NCBI RefSeq assembly: GCF_002028455.1
Contig: NZ_MWUM01000005.1
Span: 124,001 to 188,000 of the forward strand
Direction of reading: 5' to 3'
Origin: Zoogloea sp. LCSB751
GTDB taxonomy: Bacteria > Pseudomonadota > Gammaproteobacteria > Burkholderiales > Rhodocyclaceae
Length of the DNA: 64,000 bases
The notes under the pieces are model-generated. The model saw nothing but the letters and a program-made list of their open reading frames with translations. It did not search any database and was not told where the DNA came from. Shown here one piece after another: positions 1-7,957 of the stretch (positions are counted from its first letter, which is position 1; every line of letters begins with the position of its first letter). The position numbers and the translations under genes were made by a program.

Positions 1-420
1 CCGGTGGTGATCGGCCTGCAACTGGTAAAGAAGCTCGACGGCACGGCCGGCCGTGACACCCTGGTCGGCACACCCGGCGACGACGTCATCGTCGGCGGCG
101 ACGGCGCCGACACCCTGACCGGCGGCGGCGGTGCCGACGTCTTCGTGTATCGCAGCCTGCGCGAAGCCGGCGACACCATCACCGACTTCGCGCCGGGCAG
201 CGACCGCATCGACGTCAGCCAGCTCGGCGTGACCTCCGACAACCTGGGCCGCGGCGTGCTGAAGCTGGTTCAGACCGCCGCCGGCACCAGCGTTCAGTTC
301 GACAGCGACGGCGACGCCGGCAGCGCCCTGCCCCGCCCGCTGGTACTGCTGAAGGGCGTGCCGGTCAGCGCCATCGACCTGCGCCGTGACTTCATCGTCC
401 AGCAGAACCGCACCAACTAA
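1..420 (+). CDS. C-terminal end of an RTX / type I secreted protein (partial)
   Basis: The reading frame is open from the first base, so this is the 3' end of a longer gene. About residues 18-50 contain glycine/aspartate-rich nonapeptide repeats (GGDGADTLTGGGGAD), the calcium-binding RTX signature, followed by a segment of the form DTITDF-x6-DRIDVS. That segment is typical of the C-terminal secretion target domain of type I (ABC exporter) substrates. The protein is therefore probably exported to the surface or medium, folding with calcium. The activity of the missing N-terminal part cannot be told from here. The next gene starts 12 bases downstream after an AAGGA ribosome site, so the two may be co-transcribed. 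Confidence 0.85.
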   Translation, partial: PVVIGLQLVKKLDGTAGRDTLVGTPGDDVIVGGDGADTLTGGGGADVFVYRSLREAGDTITDFAPGSDRIDVSQLGVTSDNLGRGVLKLVQTAAGTSVQFDSDGDAGSALPRPLVLLKGVPVSAIDLRRDFIVQQNRTN

Positions 421-432
421 GGAATACCATCA

Positions 433-1134
433 ATGAAACTGCATACCCTGATTTCCCGCTGCGCCGCCACCCTGCTGGCCGCCGGCGTCCTGGCCGCGCC
501 TGCCCACGCCGCGGTGGTGAATGGCAACTTCGCGGCTGGCCTCACCGGCTGGTCCGCCCTCGGCGACGTGGCAGCGGTGAATGGCGCCACCCTCACCACC
601 GCCTCGCTGGACGTGGATGACGCACCGGCCGGCGCCGGGGCCTTCAACGTCTCCGGCACCTCCTCTGCACCGGTCGGCGTGGCCGGCGGTGTGGAGAGCT
701 TCGTCGGCTTGCCCCTCGGCGGCCTCGATCCGGATCCGGCGGCCGGCAGCTGGGCCTTCGAAGGCTCGGCGCTGAAGCAGACCCTGGCGGTCAAGGCCGG
801 CGACACGCTGAGCTTCGACTGGCTGTTCTCCAGCCAGGAAGACCCGCTCAGCGGCATGAACGACTACGCCTTCGTGCTCATCGGCCAGTCGCTGTTCACG
901 CTGGCCGACGTGTTCGGCGGCGCCACCGGCAGCCACTTCAGCACCACCTTCGGCGCCGATGGCAACGTGGATCTGGCTTTCGGCATCGTCGATGTGAACG
1001 ACTACGTCGGCACTTCGTCGCTGAGCCTCGCCAACATCCGCCTGAATAGTGCCAACCAGGTGCCCGAGCCCGGCAGCCTGGCGCTGGGCCTCGGCGCCCT
1101 GGCCCTGCTCGCGCGCCGCAAGCTGCAGAAGTAA
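433..1134 (+). CDS. PEP-CTERM sorted exported protein
   Basis: The 233-residue protein has a Sec signal peptide (about residues 1-26, ending AHA) and a textbook C-terminal PEP-CTERM sorting signal: VPEPGSLALGLGALALLARR, i.e. the VPEP motif, a hydrophobic segment and a basic tail. Proteins with this tail are recognised by an exosortase (EpsH/XrtA type), often in species making exopolysaccharide. The middle part (start VVNGNFAAGLTGW) resembles beta-sandwich NF038xxx-type PEP-CTERM proteins with a carbohydrate-binding look, but no enzyme motif is visible. No exosortase gene lies in this window. It directly follows the RTX protein gene, so both may be surface or matrix proteins. Confidence 0.9.
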   Translation: MKLHTLISRCAATLLAAGVLAAPAHAAVVNGNFAAGLTGWSALGDVAAVNGATLTTASLDVDDAPAGAGAFNVSGTSSAPVGVAGGVESFVGLPLGGLDPDPAAGSWAFEGSALKQTLAVKAGDTLSFDWLFSSQEDPLSGMNDYAFVLIGQSLFTLADVFGGATGSHFSTTFGADGNVDLAFGIVDVNDYVGTSSLSLANIRLNSANQVPEPGSLALGLGALALLARRKLQK

Positions 1135-1202
1135 GACGTCCCACGACCAGGCCATGCCGACGTCCACCGTCGGTATGGCCGGACCACCCGAAGCCGCGCC
1201 CT

Positions 1203-1586
1203 TCAGCGGCGCTGGCGCTTCGGCCCTTCGCTGGCGGTGATCGACACGACTGGCGTCTTCTGCCCACGCACCACCACCGCACCGGTGTTGTCGAGGATGC
1301 CCGACGGCCCGGTAACGAAACCGATGCTCTCGGCGTGGAGCAGATGCCGCGACGGCGCCATCAGGCGGACCTTGTACCACTTGCGGAAGTTGTCCTGGAT
1401 CAGCAGCGTGCTGTCGTCCTCGGCGATCCAGTCGCGGACGCCGCGGCCGTTGACCGCCGAAATGGAGAGTTCCGGCGCATTGGTCGGCTCGCTCTTGCCG
1501 GCCTCGTCCTCCGCCGCCGCCAGACCGAGCCAGCCGATGATCACGCCGACGACGGCCAGCCACACGAGCAGGATCACGTAACGCAT
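1203..1586 (-). CDS. small exported DUF6491-like protein
   Basis: The 127-residue protein has an N-terminal hydrophobic segment (residues 4-25), which is a signal peptide or single anchor. Its core (RDWIAEDDSTLLIQDN, then KWYKVRLMAP, then IGFVT) resembles the DUF6491 family of small envelope proteins. That assignment comes from remembered family pattern, not a search. It is the last gene of the leftward operon that carries the cytochromes and the IorAB-like enzyme, 35 bases after the molybdopterin subunit gene. A role as an envelope accessory of that complex is inference only. Confidence 0.6.
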   Translation of the reverse strand: MRYVILLVWLAVVGVIIGWLGLAAAEDEAGKSEPTNAPELSISAVNGRGVRDWIAEDDSTLLIQDNFRKWYKVRLMAPSRHLLHAESIGFVTGPSGILDNTGAVVVRGQKTPVVSITASEGPKRQRR

Positions 1587-1621
1587 CGGAACCCTCCTTC
1601 AGGACATGTTGCGAAAGACCC

Positions 1622-3868
1622 TCAGCCCCAGCGCAGGTCGGTCCGCGACAGCGGGAACTGGCGGACGCGCTTGCCGGTGGCGGCGAAGATCGCGTTGCAG
1701 ACGGCCGGGGCCAGCGGCGGCAGCGCCGGCTCGCCGAGGCCAGTGACCGGGTAGTCGGTCTTCACGAAATGCACCTCGATCTTCGGCGGCGCATCGGCGA
1801 TGCGGATCAGCGGATACTCGTTGAAATTGCCCTGCACGATGCGCCCGCGCTCGATGTTGAGCTCGGGGAACATCAGCGTGCCGAGACCATCCACCACCGA
1901 GCCTTCGACCTGGTTCTCGGCGCCGGACAGGTTGACGATCTGCGCGCCGATGTCGGTGGCCACCACCACCCGGTCCACCTTCAAAGTGCCGTCCTTGGCT
2001 ACCGTCACCTCGGCCACCTGGGCGATATAGCCCCGGTGGCTGAAATGGAAGGCAATGCCCTGGCCCTGGCCTTTGGGGAATTTCTTCTTGCCCCAGCCGG
2101 CCTTCTCCGCCACATGCAGCAACACCTGGCGCATGCGGCTGACATCGTAGGGCGTACCCCGCTCACCCGTGCCGGCGACGATGGCCTTGTCACCGAGGAT
2201 GTCGAGGCGGAACTCCAGCGGATCGCGCCCGGCGGCATGGGCCAGCTCATCGATGAAGCTGTGGAAGACCCACGCGAACACGCAGCTGCCCGGCGCCCGC
2301 CAGGGCCCCATCGGCACGCCGCATTCGATAGCCGACTGTTCCAGCAGGCAGTTGTCGATCCAGCGGCCGGGAAACTCGTCGCCCGACAGGCTGCCGCCGC
2401 TGCCCGGCACCAAGCTGGTCTTGCCGTCGCGGGTCACCGGGTTGGCAAAGGTCACGAAGTGGTTGTGCCAGGCGACCAGCTTGCCCTTTGCATCGACGCC
2501 GCCGCGCAGGAAGTGGAAGCCGGCCGGCCGGAAATGGTCGTGGCGCAGGTCGTCCTCCCGCGTCCACGTCAGCTTGACCGGCGCATTGACGCGTTGGGCG
2601 ATGGCCGCCGCCTCGACGATGTAATCCGCCGACAGGCGCCGCCCGAAGCCGCCACCGCTGCGCGTGACGTGCAGAACGATCTTGTCCTTCGGAATGCCCA
2701 GCGTGGCGGTGACCAGCTCCTGGCCGGCGGCCGGGTTCTGGGTCGGCGCCCACAGTTCGAGCACACCGTCCTTATAGTGAGCCGTGCAGTTCTGCGGCTC
2801 GAAGCTGGCGTGGGAGATGAAGGGATAGCTGTAAGCCGCCTCGACAGTTTTTGCAGCGCCAGCCAGCGCGGCGCCCACGTCGCCATCCCGGCGCAGCACG
2901 GTTCCACCGGCTTGCCCGGAAAGACGCTGAGCCTCGGCGACGAAGCCGGCCCAGCTCTGGTTGGCGAAGCGCCCTTCGTCCCAGTCCACCTGCAGTTGCT
3001 TGCGGGCGCTCCACGCGGCCCAGGTGGATTCGGCGACGATCGCCACGCCCGGCAGCAAGCCACGCAGCTCGTCCGTGCCGGCGATCACGAAGGCGTCCTT
3101 CACACCCGGCAGCGCCTTGATCGCGTCAAGATTGGCCGAGCGGACCTTGCCGCCGAACACCGGGCTCTTCTCATAAACCGCGTAGAGCATGCCCGGCAGC
3201 TGCGTATCGATGCCGAACAACGGCTGGCCGGTGACGACCTGGTGGTTATCCACGCCGCCGATACGCTTGCCGAGCAGCTTGAAGTCCTTCGGGTCCTTGA
3301 CCTGCACGTTCTTCGGGTCGGGCACCGGCAGCGCTGCCGCCGCGTCCACCAGCTGGCCGTAGCCCAGCCTGCGCTTCGATGGGCGGTGATGCACGGCCGA
3401 ATCTCCCGCGAAGCACTCGCCGACCGGCACCTTCCAGCTACGGGCGGCCGCTTCCACCAGCATCAGCCGGGCCGCGGCGCCGAGACGGCGGAAGTCTTCA
3501 TAGTTGGTCGGCGTGGACGTGGAGCCGCCGGCGCTCTGGCGGCCGTAGGCCGGGTCCAGGTCGCCCTGCACGATGCGCACGTCCTTCCAGCTGACCTCCA
3601 GCTCCTCGGCGATCACCGTCGGCAGGGAGGTCTTGATGCCCTGGCCGATCTCCGGCTGCTTGGACACCAGCGTCACGACGCCGTCGTGGCCGATGCGGAT
3701 GAAGGCGTTGGGCTTGAACCCGGCACCACCGGCAGCGGGCTTTTCGAGCCGCTCGACGGCCTGGGTCGTGCCGTTCAGGTAAAAACCCAGCACGAGGCCG
3801 CCACTGGCCAAGGCGGACTGGCGGAGGAAGTTGCGGCGGCCGGCGCTGGCGAGATCGGGGGCGTTCAT
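1622..3868 (-). CDS. iorB-like: molybdopterin-binding subunit of an isoquinoline 1-oxidoreductase-type dehydrogenase
   Basis: This 748-residue protein belongs to the xanthine oxidase / aldehyde dehydrogenase molybdenum family, membrane-linked IorB branch. It starts with a twin-arginine signal (RRNFLRQSALASGG), so it folds with cofactor before export and works in the periplasm. Visible family motifs are SGGGFGRR (molybdopterin dinucleotide binding), PWRAPGS, and GLGEPALPPLAPA near the C terminus with the Glu expected to act as catalytic base. The start at 3868 is preferred because GAGG lies six bases before it; an upstream ATG (3880) overlaps the previous stop as ATGA and is possible. With the 2Fe-2S subunit and the c4 cytochrome upstream it should hydroxylate a heteroaromatic or oxidise an aldehyde and pass electrons to cytochrome c. 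The true substrate is unknown. Confidence 0.88.
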   Translation of the reverse strand: MNAPDLASAGRRNFLRQSALASGGLVLGFYLNGTTQAVERLEKPAAGGAGFKPNAFIRIGHDGVVTLVSKQPEIGQGIKTSLPTVIAEELEVSWKDVRIVQGDLDPAYGRQSAGGSTSTPTNYEDFRRLGAAARLMLVEAAARSWKVPVGECFAGDSAVHHRPSKRRLGYGQLVDAAAALPVPDPKNVQVKDPKDFKLLGKRIGGVDNHQVVTGQPLFGIDTQLPGMLYAVYEKSPVFGGKVRSANLDAIKALPGVKDAFVIAGTDELRGLLPGVAIVAESTWAAWSARKQLQVDWDEGRFANQSWAGFVAEAQRLSGQAGGTVLRRDGDVGAALAGAAKTVEAAYSYPFISHASFEPQNCTAHYKDGVLELWAPTQNPAAGQELVTATLGIPKDKIVLHVTRSGGGFGRRLSADYIVEAAAIAQRVNAPVKLTWTREDDLRHDHFRPAGFHFLRGGVDAKGKLVAWHNHFVTFANPVTRDGKTSLVPGSGGSLSGDEFPGRWIDNCLLEQSAIECGVPMGPWRAPGSCVFAWVFHSFIDELAHAAGRDPLEFRLDILGDKAIVAGTGERGTPYDVSRMRQVLLHVAEKAGWGKKKFPKGQGQGIAFHFSHRGYIAQVAEVTVAKDGTLKVDRVVVATDIGAQIVNLSGAENQVEGSVVDGLGTLMFPELNIERGRIVQGNFNEYPLIRIADAPPKIEVHFVKTDYPVTGLGEPALPPLAPAVCNAIFAATGKRVRQFPLSRTDLRWG

Positions 3869-3876
3869 TGGCGACC

Positions 3877-4359
3877 TCATTTGCGAAGCTTCTTGTCGGC
3901 GGCGGCCAGTTCGGCAGCCCGGTGAATACCCTTGCGGATGCGCAGATAGGTGCCGCAGCGGCACAGGTTGCCTGCCATCGCGCCATCGATGTCCTCGTCA
4001 CTGGGGCGAGGGTTCTCCTTCAACAGCACCGCGGCGGTCATGATCTGGCCAGCCTGGCAGTAGCCGCACTGGGGCACGTCGAGCTCCTTCCAGGCCCGCT
4101 GCAGCGGGTGCTCGCCCTGCGGATCGAGCCCTTCGATGGTGGTGACCTGCTTGCGACCGACAGTGGACACCGGCGTCATGCAGGCGCGGGTCGGCACGCC
4201 GTTGAGATGAATCGTGCACGCGCCGCACTGGCCGATGCCACAGCCGAACTTGGTGCCGAGCAGCGACAGGCTGTCGCGCAGGACCCACAGCAGCGGCGTT
4301 TCCGGCGCGGCCTCGACGCTGCGGCTGCGACCGTTGATGGAGAGGGTGTATTTGCTCAT
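3877..4359 (-). CDS. iorA-like: 2Fe-2S subunit of an isoquinoline 1-oxidoreductase-type dehydrogenase
   Basis: The 160-residue protein has two [2Fe-2S] sites of the xanthine oxidase small-subunit family. The plant-ferredoxin-like site is C40-x4-C45-x2-C48 with C60; the all-alpha site is C98-x2-C101 with C133-x-C135. It transfers electrons from the molybdenum centre of the partner encoded immediately downstream to a cytochrome c. It has no signal peptide of its own, as is usual: it should be exported with the Tat-tagged large subunit by hitch-hiking. The cytochrome c4 gene lies 34 bases upstream, which completes the three-part arrangement seen in membrane-bound aldehyde dehydrogenase and IorAB-type enzymes. 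Confidence 0.9.
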   Translation of the reverse strand: MSKYTLSINGRSRSVEAAPETPLLWVLRDSLSLLGTKFGCGIGQCGACTIHLNGVPTRACMTPVSTVGRKQVTTIEGLDPQGEHPLQRAWKELDVPQCGYCQAGQIMTAAVLLKENPRPSDEDIDGAMAGNLCRCGTYLRIRKGIHRAAELAAADKKLRK

Positions 4360-4393
4360 GGATTGATTCGATCCGGATGGTTGAAAGCGCGCC

Positions 4394-5029
4394 CTACAAA
4401 CCTGAAAGATAGTCCGCCAGCGCTTCGATGTCCTTGTCGCCCAGCGCCTTGGCGATCTGGTTCATGACGCCGTCCGGGCTGTTGCGGCGGGTGTCGCTGC
4501 GCCAGTCCTGCAACTGACCGCGCAGATAGAAGCGGTGCTGGCCGCCGATGGCCGGGTAGGCCAGGCTGCCAGCCAACCGCCCCTTGCCGTCGGCCCCGTG
4601 GCAGGCGCTGCAGGCCGGAATGCCACGCGCGCTGTCGCCCTGCTCGAAGAGGCTGCGCCCCAGCGCGCTGACGGGCCGGGCGCCCGCCGTGGCGCCCGCC
4701 ATGACGGGCTGAGCGGCGAAATGGGCGGACACGTTGGCCAGCTCCGCGTCGCCCAGCTCCTGCGTCAGCGCCTGCATGATGACGTTGCGGCGGCGCCCGT
4801 CGCGGAAGTCGCGCAGCTGCTTGTACAGATAGGCCGCCTGCTGGCCGCCCAGGCGCGGGTACTCGGCCACCGTGCTGTTGCCGTCGGGATTGTGGCATTC
4901 CTTGCAGACGTTCTCGTCGGACCAGGCCTTGCCGGCCAGCGGGTCGCCGATGCGCTCCGCGGCGGCCGCGCCGCCGGCCACGCACAGCGCGCCGAGCAGC
5001 AGCACCCGGAGTGAAAACACAAGCCGCAT
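4394..5029 (-). CDS. diheme c4-type cytochrome c (operon 1)
   Basis: The 211-residue protein has a signal peptide (about 1-24) and two class I haem sites, CKECH (42-46) and CSACH (140-144), in two similar halves as in cytochrome c4. It is a periplasmic electron carrier. The start at 5029 is chosen because it gives a clean signal peptide ([16 protein letters not shown]) with GGTGAG just upstream; a longer frame would add residues without signal character. It sits five bases after the upstream cytochrome gene and directly before iorA/iorB-like genes, so it is the likely acceptor for that dehydrogenase. A paralogue is encoded by the second operon (10849-11586). Confidence 0.9.
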   Translation of the reverse strand: MRLVFSLRVLLLGALCVAGGAAAAERIGDPLAGKAWSDENVCKECHNPDGNSTVAEYPRLGGQQAAYLYKQLRDFRDGRRRNVIMQALTQELGDAELANVSAHFAAQPVMAGATAGARPVSALGRSLFEQGDSARGIPACSACHGADGKGRLAGSLAYPAIGGQHRFYLRGQLQDWRSDTRRNSPDGVMNQIAKALGDKDIEALADYLSGL

Positions 5030-5034
5030 CGCGC

Positions 5035-5445
5035 TCACCCCAGCGGCCGGATCGGTTTGAAGCGGTCGTGGCAGGCCCGGCAATCGCGGGCGATGCCCAA
5101 CGCCGACTCGTAGGCCGCGTCGAAGTCACCACCTTCGACCAGACTCGCCGCACGGGCCGCCCGCTGGCGCCCATCCCAGGACAGCAGCAGCGGATCGTCG
5201 TGCTCGCCGCGGGCTTCGTAGAAGCGTTCCATCAAACCGTACAGGCGTTCCAGCTCACGGGCCTCGGCGGTGGCTGACGCAGCGTCCTTGCGTTTGAGGG
5301 CGAGCAGCACCGACTGGCTGTGGCGGTCGATCTTCTGCATCCACACGTCGAACTCGAGAATGCTGTCGGCCGTGGCGCCGCCGGCGCACAAAGCCCCGGC
5401 ACTCAGCGCGGCAACCGACAGCAGGCGGGACAGCGCGAAGCTCAA
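5035..5445 (-). CDS. class II-like c-type cytochrome, TTG start
   Basis: The 136-residue exported protein has a signal peptide (cleavage near GGATA-DS), a helical body and a single haem motif near the C terminus, CRACH (122-126). That layout is typical of cytochrome c' / c556. The only in-frame start that keeps the signal peptide is TTG at 5445, overlapping the stop of the peroxiredoxin gene as TTGA, so translation is probably coupled. It may act as an electron carrier or a gas/peroxide-linked haem protein; no sixth-ligand Met can be assigned by eye. Confidence 0.8.
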   Translation of the reverse strand: MSFALSRLLSVAALSAGALCAGGATADSILEFDVWMQKIDRHSQSVLLALKRKDAASATAEARELERLYGLMERFYEARGEHDDPLLLSWDGRQRAARAASLVEGGDFDAAYESALGIARDCRACHDRFKPIRPLG

Positions 5446-6020
5446 CGCTGCCCGCCCGCCAGGGCCTGCACCACTTCAAGGGCCTTGTCCACGTTGGCGA
5501 CCGGCTGGAGACCGGCCACCGTGGCAGCAATGCGGCCGTCCTGCCGGATCACGAAGGTGGTGCGTTCGGAGAAGCCGTGGTCGATGTCCTTGCCACGGGT
5601 GTCCTTCGCCCCGCTACGCGCCTCGCGCACGGCAATGTCGAAGGTCTTGGCGATGCGGCCGTCGGCGTCCGACGCCACCGGCAGCTTGCCGGCGCAGAAC
5701 TCGGGATCGGCCGAGAATTCGTTGAGGCGGCCGATGCTGTCCAGGGACACGCCGACCACTGTGGCGCCGGCAGCGTTGAACTTGCCCATATTCTCCGCAA
5801 AGGTGTGGGCCTGCAGATTGCAGCCGTTGGTGTAGGCCGACGGGTAGAAATACACCACCACCGGCCCCTTCCTGAGGGCGTCCTTCAGGGAATAGGAAAA
5901 GGCCTTGCCGGCCAGCGAGGCCTGGGCCTTGAAGTCCGGCGCAGCGTCGCCTTCCTTGAGAGCAGCAGCGGCGGGCACGGCCAGGGCGGCGAGCAAGGCG
6001 CCGATCGCGAGGGTTTTCAT
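5442..6020 (-). CDS. exported peroxiredoxin (AhpC/TSA, Bcp-like), operon 1
   Basis: The 192-residue protein has a signal peptide (MKTLAIGALLAALAVPAAA) and a thioredoxin-fold peroxiredoxin core. The active-site signature P60-x3-T64-x2-C67 (PSAYTNGC) fits the peroxidatic cysteine motif PxxxTxxC. Secretion is unusual for this family, most of which is cytoplasmic. It should reduce hydrogen peroxide or organic peroxides in the periplasm, with electrons perhaps from the cytochromes or the DsbD system encoded in this region (inference). The start at 6020 has AGGA eight bases upstream. It lies between two cytochrome genes with gaps of only a few bases. The paralogue at 11597-12181 shares the same active-site layout. 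Confidence 0.88.
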   Translation of the reverse strand: MKTLAIGALLAALAVPAAAALKEGDAAPDFKAQASLAGKAFSYSLKDALRKGPVVVYFYPSAYTNGCNLQAHTFAENMGKFNAAGATVVGVSLDSIGRLNEFSADPEFCAGKLPVASDADGRIAKTFDIAVREARSGAKDTRGKDIDHGFSERTTFVIRQDGRIAATVAGLQPVANVDKALEVVQALAGGQR

Positions 6021-6024
6021 GGGA

Positions 6025-6408
6025 TCAGTCCTGCTTGTAGACATTGTGGCAGGCCTTGCAGGTCCGGCCGAGTTCGGCGGATGCGGCGGCGGCGCTGTCG
6101 AAATCCTTGGCGGCGACAGTGGTCACGATGCGCGCGGACAGGTCGATGCTCTTCTGGGACATTTTCACGCCGTCCTCGGCATCGCCCTTCTTCACGTAAT
6201 GGTCCACCACTTCCTTGAAGAGCTTCTCCAGCTCCTTGGCGTCGGCGGTGGCAGTCTTGGCGTCCTTGATGCCGATGGCGGCATCCGCGCTCTTGAAGGT
6301 GTCCTCCACGGTGCGCATGAAGTCCTCATCCACCGCCCCGGAGGCGGTGAGCGCGGTTGTGGCGAGCAGGCTGGTCAGGGCAAGGCGAAACAGTCTTTTC
6401 TTGTACAT
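6025..6408 (-). CDS. cytochrome c'-like class II cytochrome
   Basis: The 127-residue protein carries a signal peptide (residues 1-25, ending ASG-AV) and one haem motif, CKACH (117-121), close to the C terminus after a helical body. This is the class II cytochrome (c'/c556) arrangement. It is periplasmic. The start at 6408 gives a positively charged signal peptide (MYKKRLFRLAL). It lies 67 bases after the DUF1501 gene and four bases before the peroxiredoxin gene, so it belongs to the same transcript. No counterpart exists in the second, shorter operon. Confidence 0.85.
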   Translation of the reverse strand: MYKKRLFRLALTSLLATTALTASGAVDEDFMRTVEDTFKSADAAIGIKDAKTATADAKELEKLFKEVVDHYVKKGDAEDGVKMSQKSIDLSARIVTTVAAKDFDSAAAASAELGRTCKACHNVYKQD

Positions 6409-6475
6409 GGGTTGAAGCTCAGGGTGAATGCCGGCGGGCATGGCGAGGGCCCCTGCCCTCGCCCCCCGTTGCCGG

Positions 6476-7921
6476 TCAGGTAATGATTTCCGGCACCACG
6501 TCGCCGAAGACGGTCGTCGCCTTCTCCTGGCGGCCCTGGTACTGGAAGGTCAGCTTGCGGTGGTCGAGGCCCAGCTGGTGCAGCAGCGTGGCCTGCAGGT
6601 CGTAGGTGTCGACGATGCCGCTCGCCGCCCGCAGGCCGATCTCGTCGGTGGCGCCGTGGGTGTAGCCGGCCTTGATGCCACCGCCGGCGATCCACGAGGT
6701 GAAGCCCCACGGGTTGTGGTCGCGGCCGTCACCGGTCTGGCCGTAAGGCGTACGGCCGAACTCGGAGGTCCACACCACCAGCGTGTCCTTCAACAGGCCG
6801 CGGGCTTCCAGATCGGCGAGCAGGCCGGCGATCGGCTTGTCCACCAGCTTGGCCATCGTGCCGTGGTTTTTCTCGATGTTGTTGTGGGCATCCCAGTCGG
6901 GCAGGCTGTCGTCCGGCGAACCGGAGATCACATGCACGAAGCGCACGCCCTTCTCCACCAGGCGGCGGGCACGCAGCAGGTTGGTGCCGTATTCCACCGT
7001 GGATTTGTCGTCGAGGCCGTAGAGCTTCTTGGTGGCCTCGGTTTCCTTGGACAGGTCCACCGCGTCCGGCGCGGACTTCTGCATGCGGTAGGCCAAGTCG
7101 TAGGAGCGCAGGCGGGCTTCCAGCTCGGTATCCGCCGGAAAGCGCGCGGTGGTGCGCTGGTTGAGGGTCTTCAGCAGCTCCAGCGTGTTGCGCTGTTCCA
7201 AGTCGGACACGCCGGCCGGGCGGTCGAGGTACATGATCGGCGAATCGCCCTGGCGGAAGGCCGTGCCCTGGTACACCGCCGGCAGGAAACCGGAGCTCCA
7301 GATCACCTGACCACGACCGCCGCCGCCAGTGCTGCGGCCGTTGGCGAGCACCACGAAGGCCGGCAGGTCGGGGTTGTTGGTGCCAAGGCCGTACTGGATC
7401 CACGAGCCGAGGGCCGGGCGGCCCGGCACCAGGCCGCTGGTGTGCAGCTTGAGAGAGGCGATGACGTGGGTCGAGCCCTCGGTCTTGCTGCCCTTCAGGA
7501 AGCAGATCTTGTCGGCGTGCTGGGCCAGGTTGGGCACCAGGTCGGAGAACCAGGCACCGCTCTCACCGTATTGCTTCCAGGTGCGCTTGGTGGCGTAGAG
7601 GGCGCCGACACCGCCGTCGGTGGCCGTCTTGAGGTTCTTGGAGAAGGAATCCGGCAGCGGCTGGCCGTGCAGCTTGACCAGTTCGGGCTTGTAGTCGAAC
7701 AGGTCGAGGGTGGACGGCGCACCGGCCATGTGGAGCCAGATCACCGCCTTGGCCTTGGGCGTGTGGTGGGGCTGCTTGGGGGACAGTGGGTCGAGGTACT
7801 CCGCGGCCTGCACCGAGGAGATGAAGCCGCCACCGGGCAGCACGCCGCTGAAGGCGAAGGCGCCGATGCCATAGCCGGCATTGACGAGGAAGCGACGACG
7901 GGCGTTGTGATCGTGAGTCAT
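6476..7921 (-). CDS. Tat-exported DUF1501 protein (operon 1)
   Basis: The 481-residue protein has a twin-arginine signal (RRRFLVNAGYGIGA) and a DUF1501 domain, a family with the alkaline phosphatase/sulfatase-like fold that is abundant in Planctomycetes. Recognisable stretches are KAVIWLHMAGAPSTLDLFDY, FVHVISGSPDD, TLVVWTSEFGRTP and GDGRDHNPWGF, the last two holding conserved His/Asp/Glu residues likely to bind metal. The reaction is not known for this family. It follows the DUF1549/DUF1553 gene by 36 bases; the pairing of these two families is conserved in many bacteria, which implies a shared function. A paralogue is at 12298-13752. Confidence 0.9.
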   Translation of the reverse strand: MTHDHNARRRFLVNAGYGIGAFAFSGVLPGGGFISSVQAAEYLDPLSPKQPHHTPKAKAVIWLHMAGAPSTLDLFDYKPELVKLHGQPLPDSFSKNLKTATDGGVGALYATKRTWKQYGESGAWFSDLVPNLAQHADKICFLKGSKTEGSTHVIASLKLHTSGLVPGRPALGSWIQYGLGTNNPDLPAFVVLANGRSTGGGGRGQVIWSSGFLPAVYQGTAFRQGDSPIMYLDRPAGVSDLEQRNTLELLKTLNQRTTARFPADTELEARLRSYDLAYRMQKSAPDAVDLSKETEATKKLYGLDDKSTVEYGTNLLRARRLVEKGVRFVHVISGSPDDSLPDWDAHNNIEKNHGTMAKLVDKPIAGLLADLEARGLLKDTLVVWTSEFGRTPYGQTGDGRDHNPWGFTSWIAGGGIKAGYTHGATDEIGLRAASGIVDTYDLQATLLHQLGLDHRKLTFQYQGRQEKATTVFGDVVPEIIT

Positions 7922-7957
7922 GATGTATGTGTTCCTGCCTTGTTCTCGATGTAGCGC

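Noticed and set aside
1769..3925. Very long open frame antisense to the molybdopterin subunit gene
   Set aside because: It is the mirror of a GC-rich gene with no family features; similar long antisense frames lie opposite both DUF1553 genes and both receptor genes.
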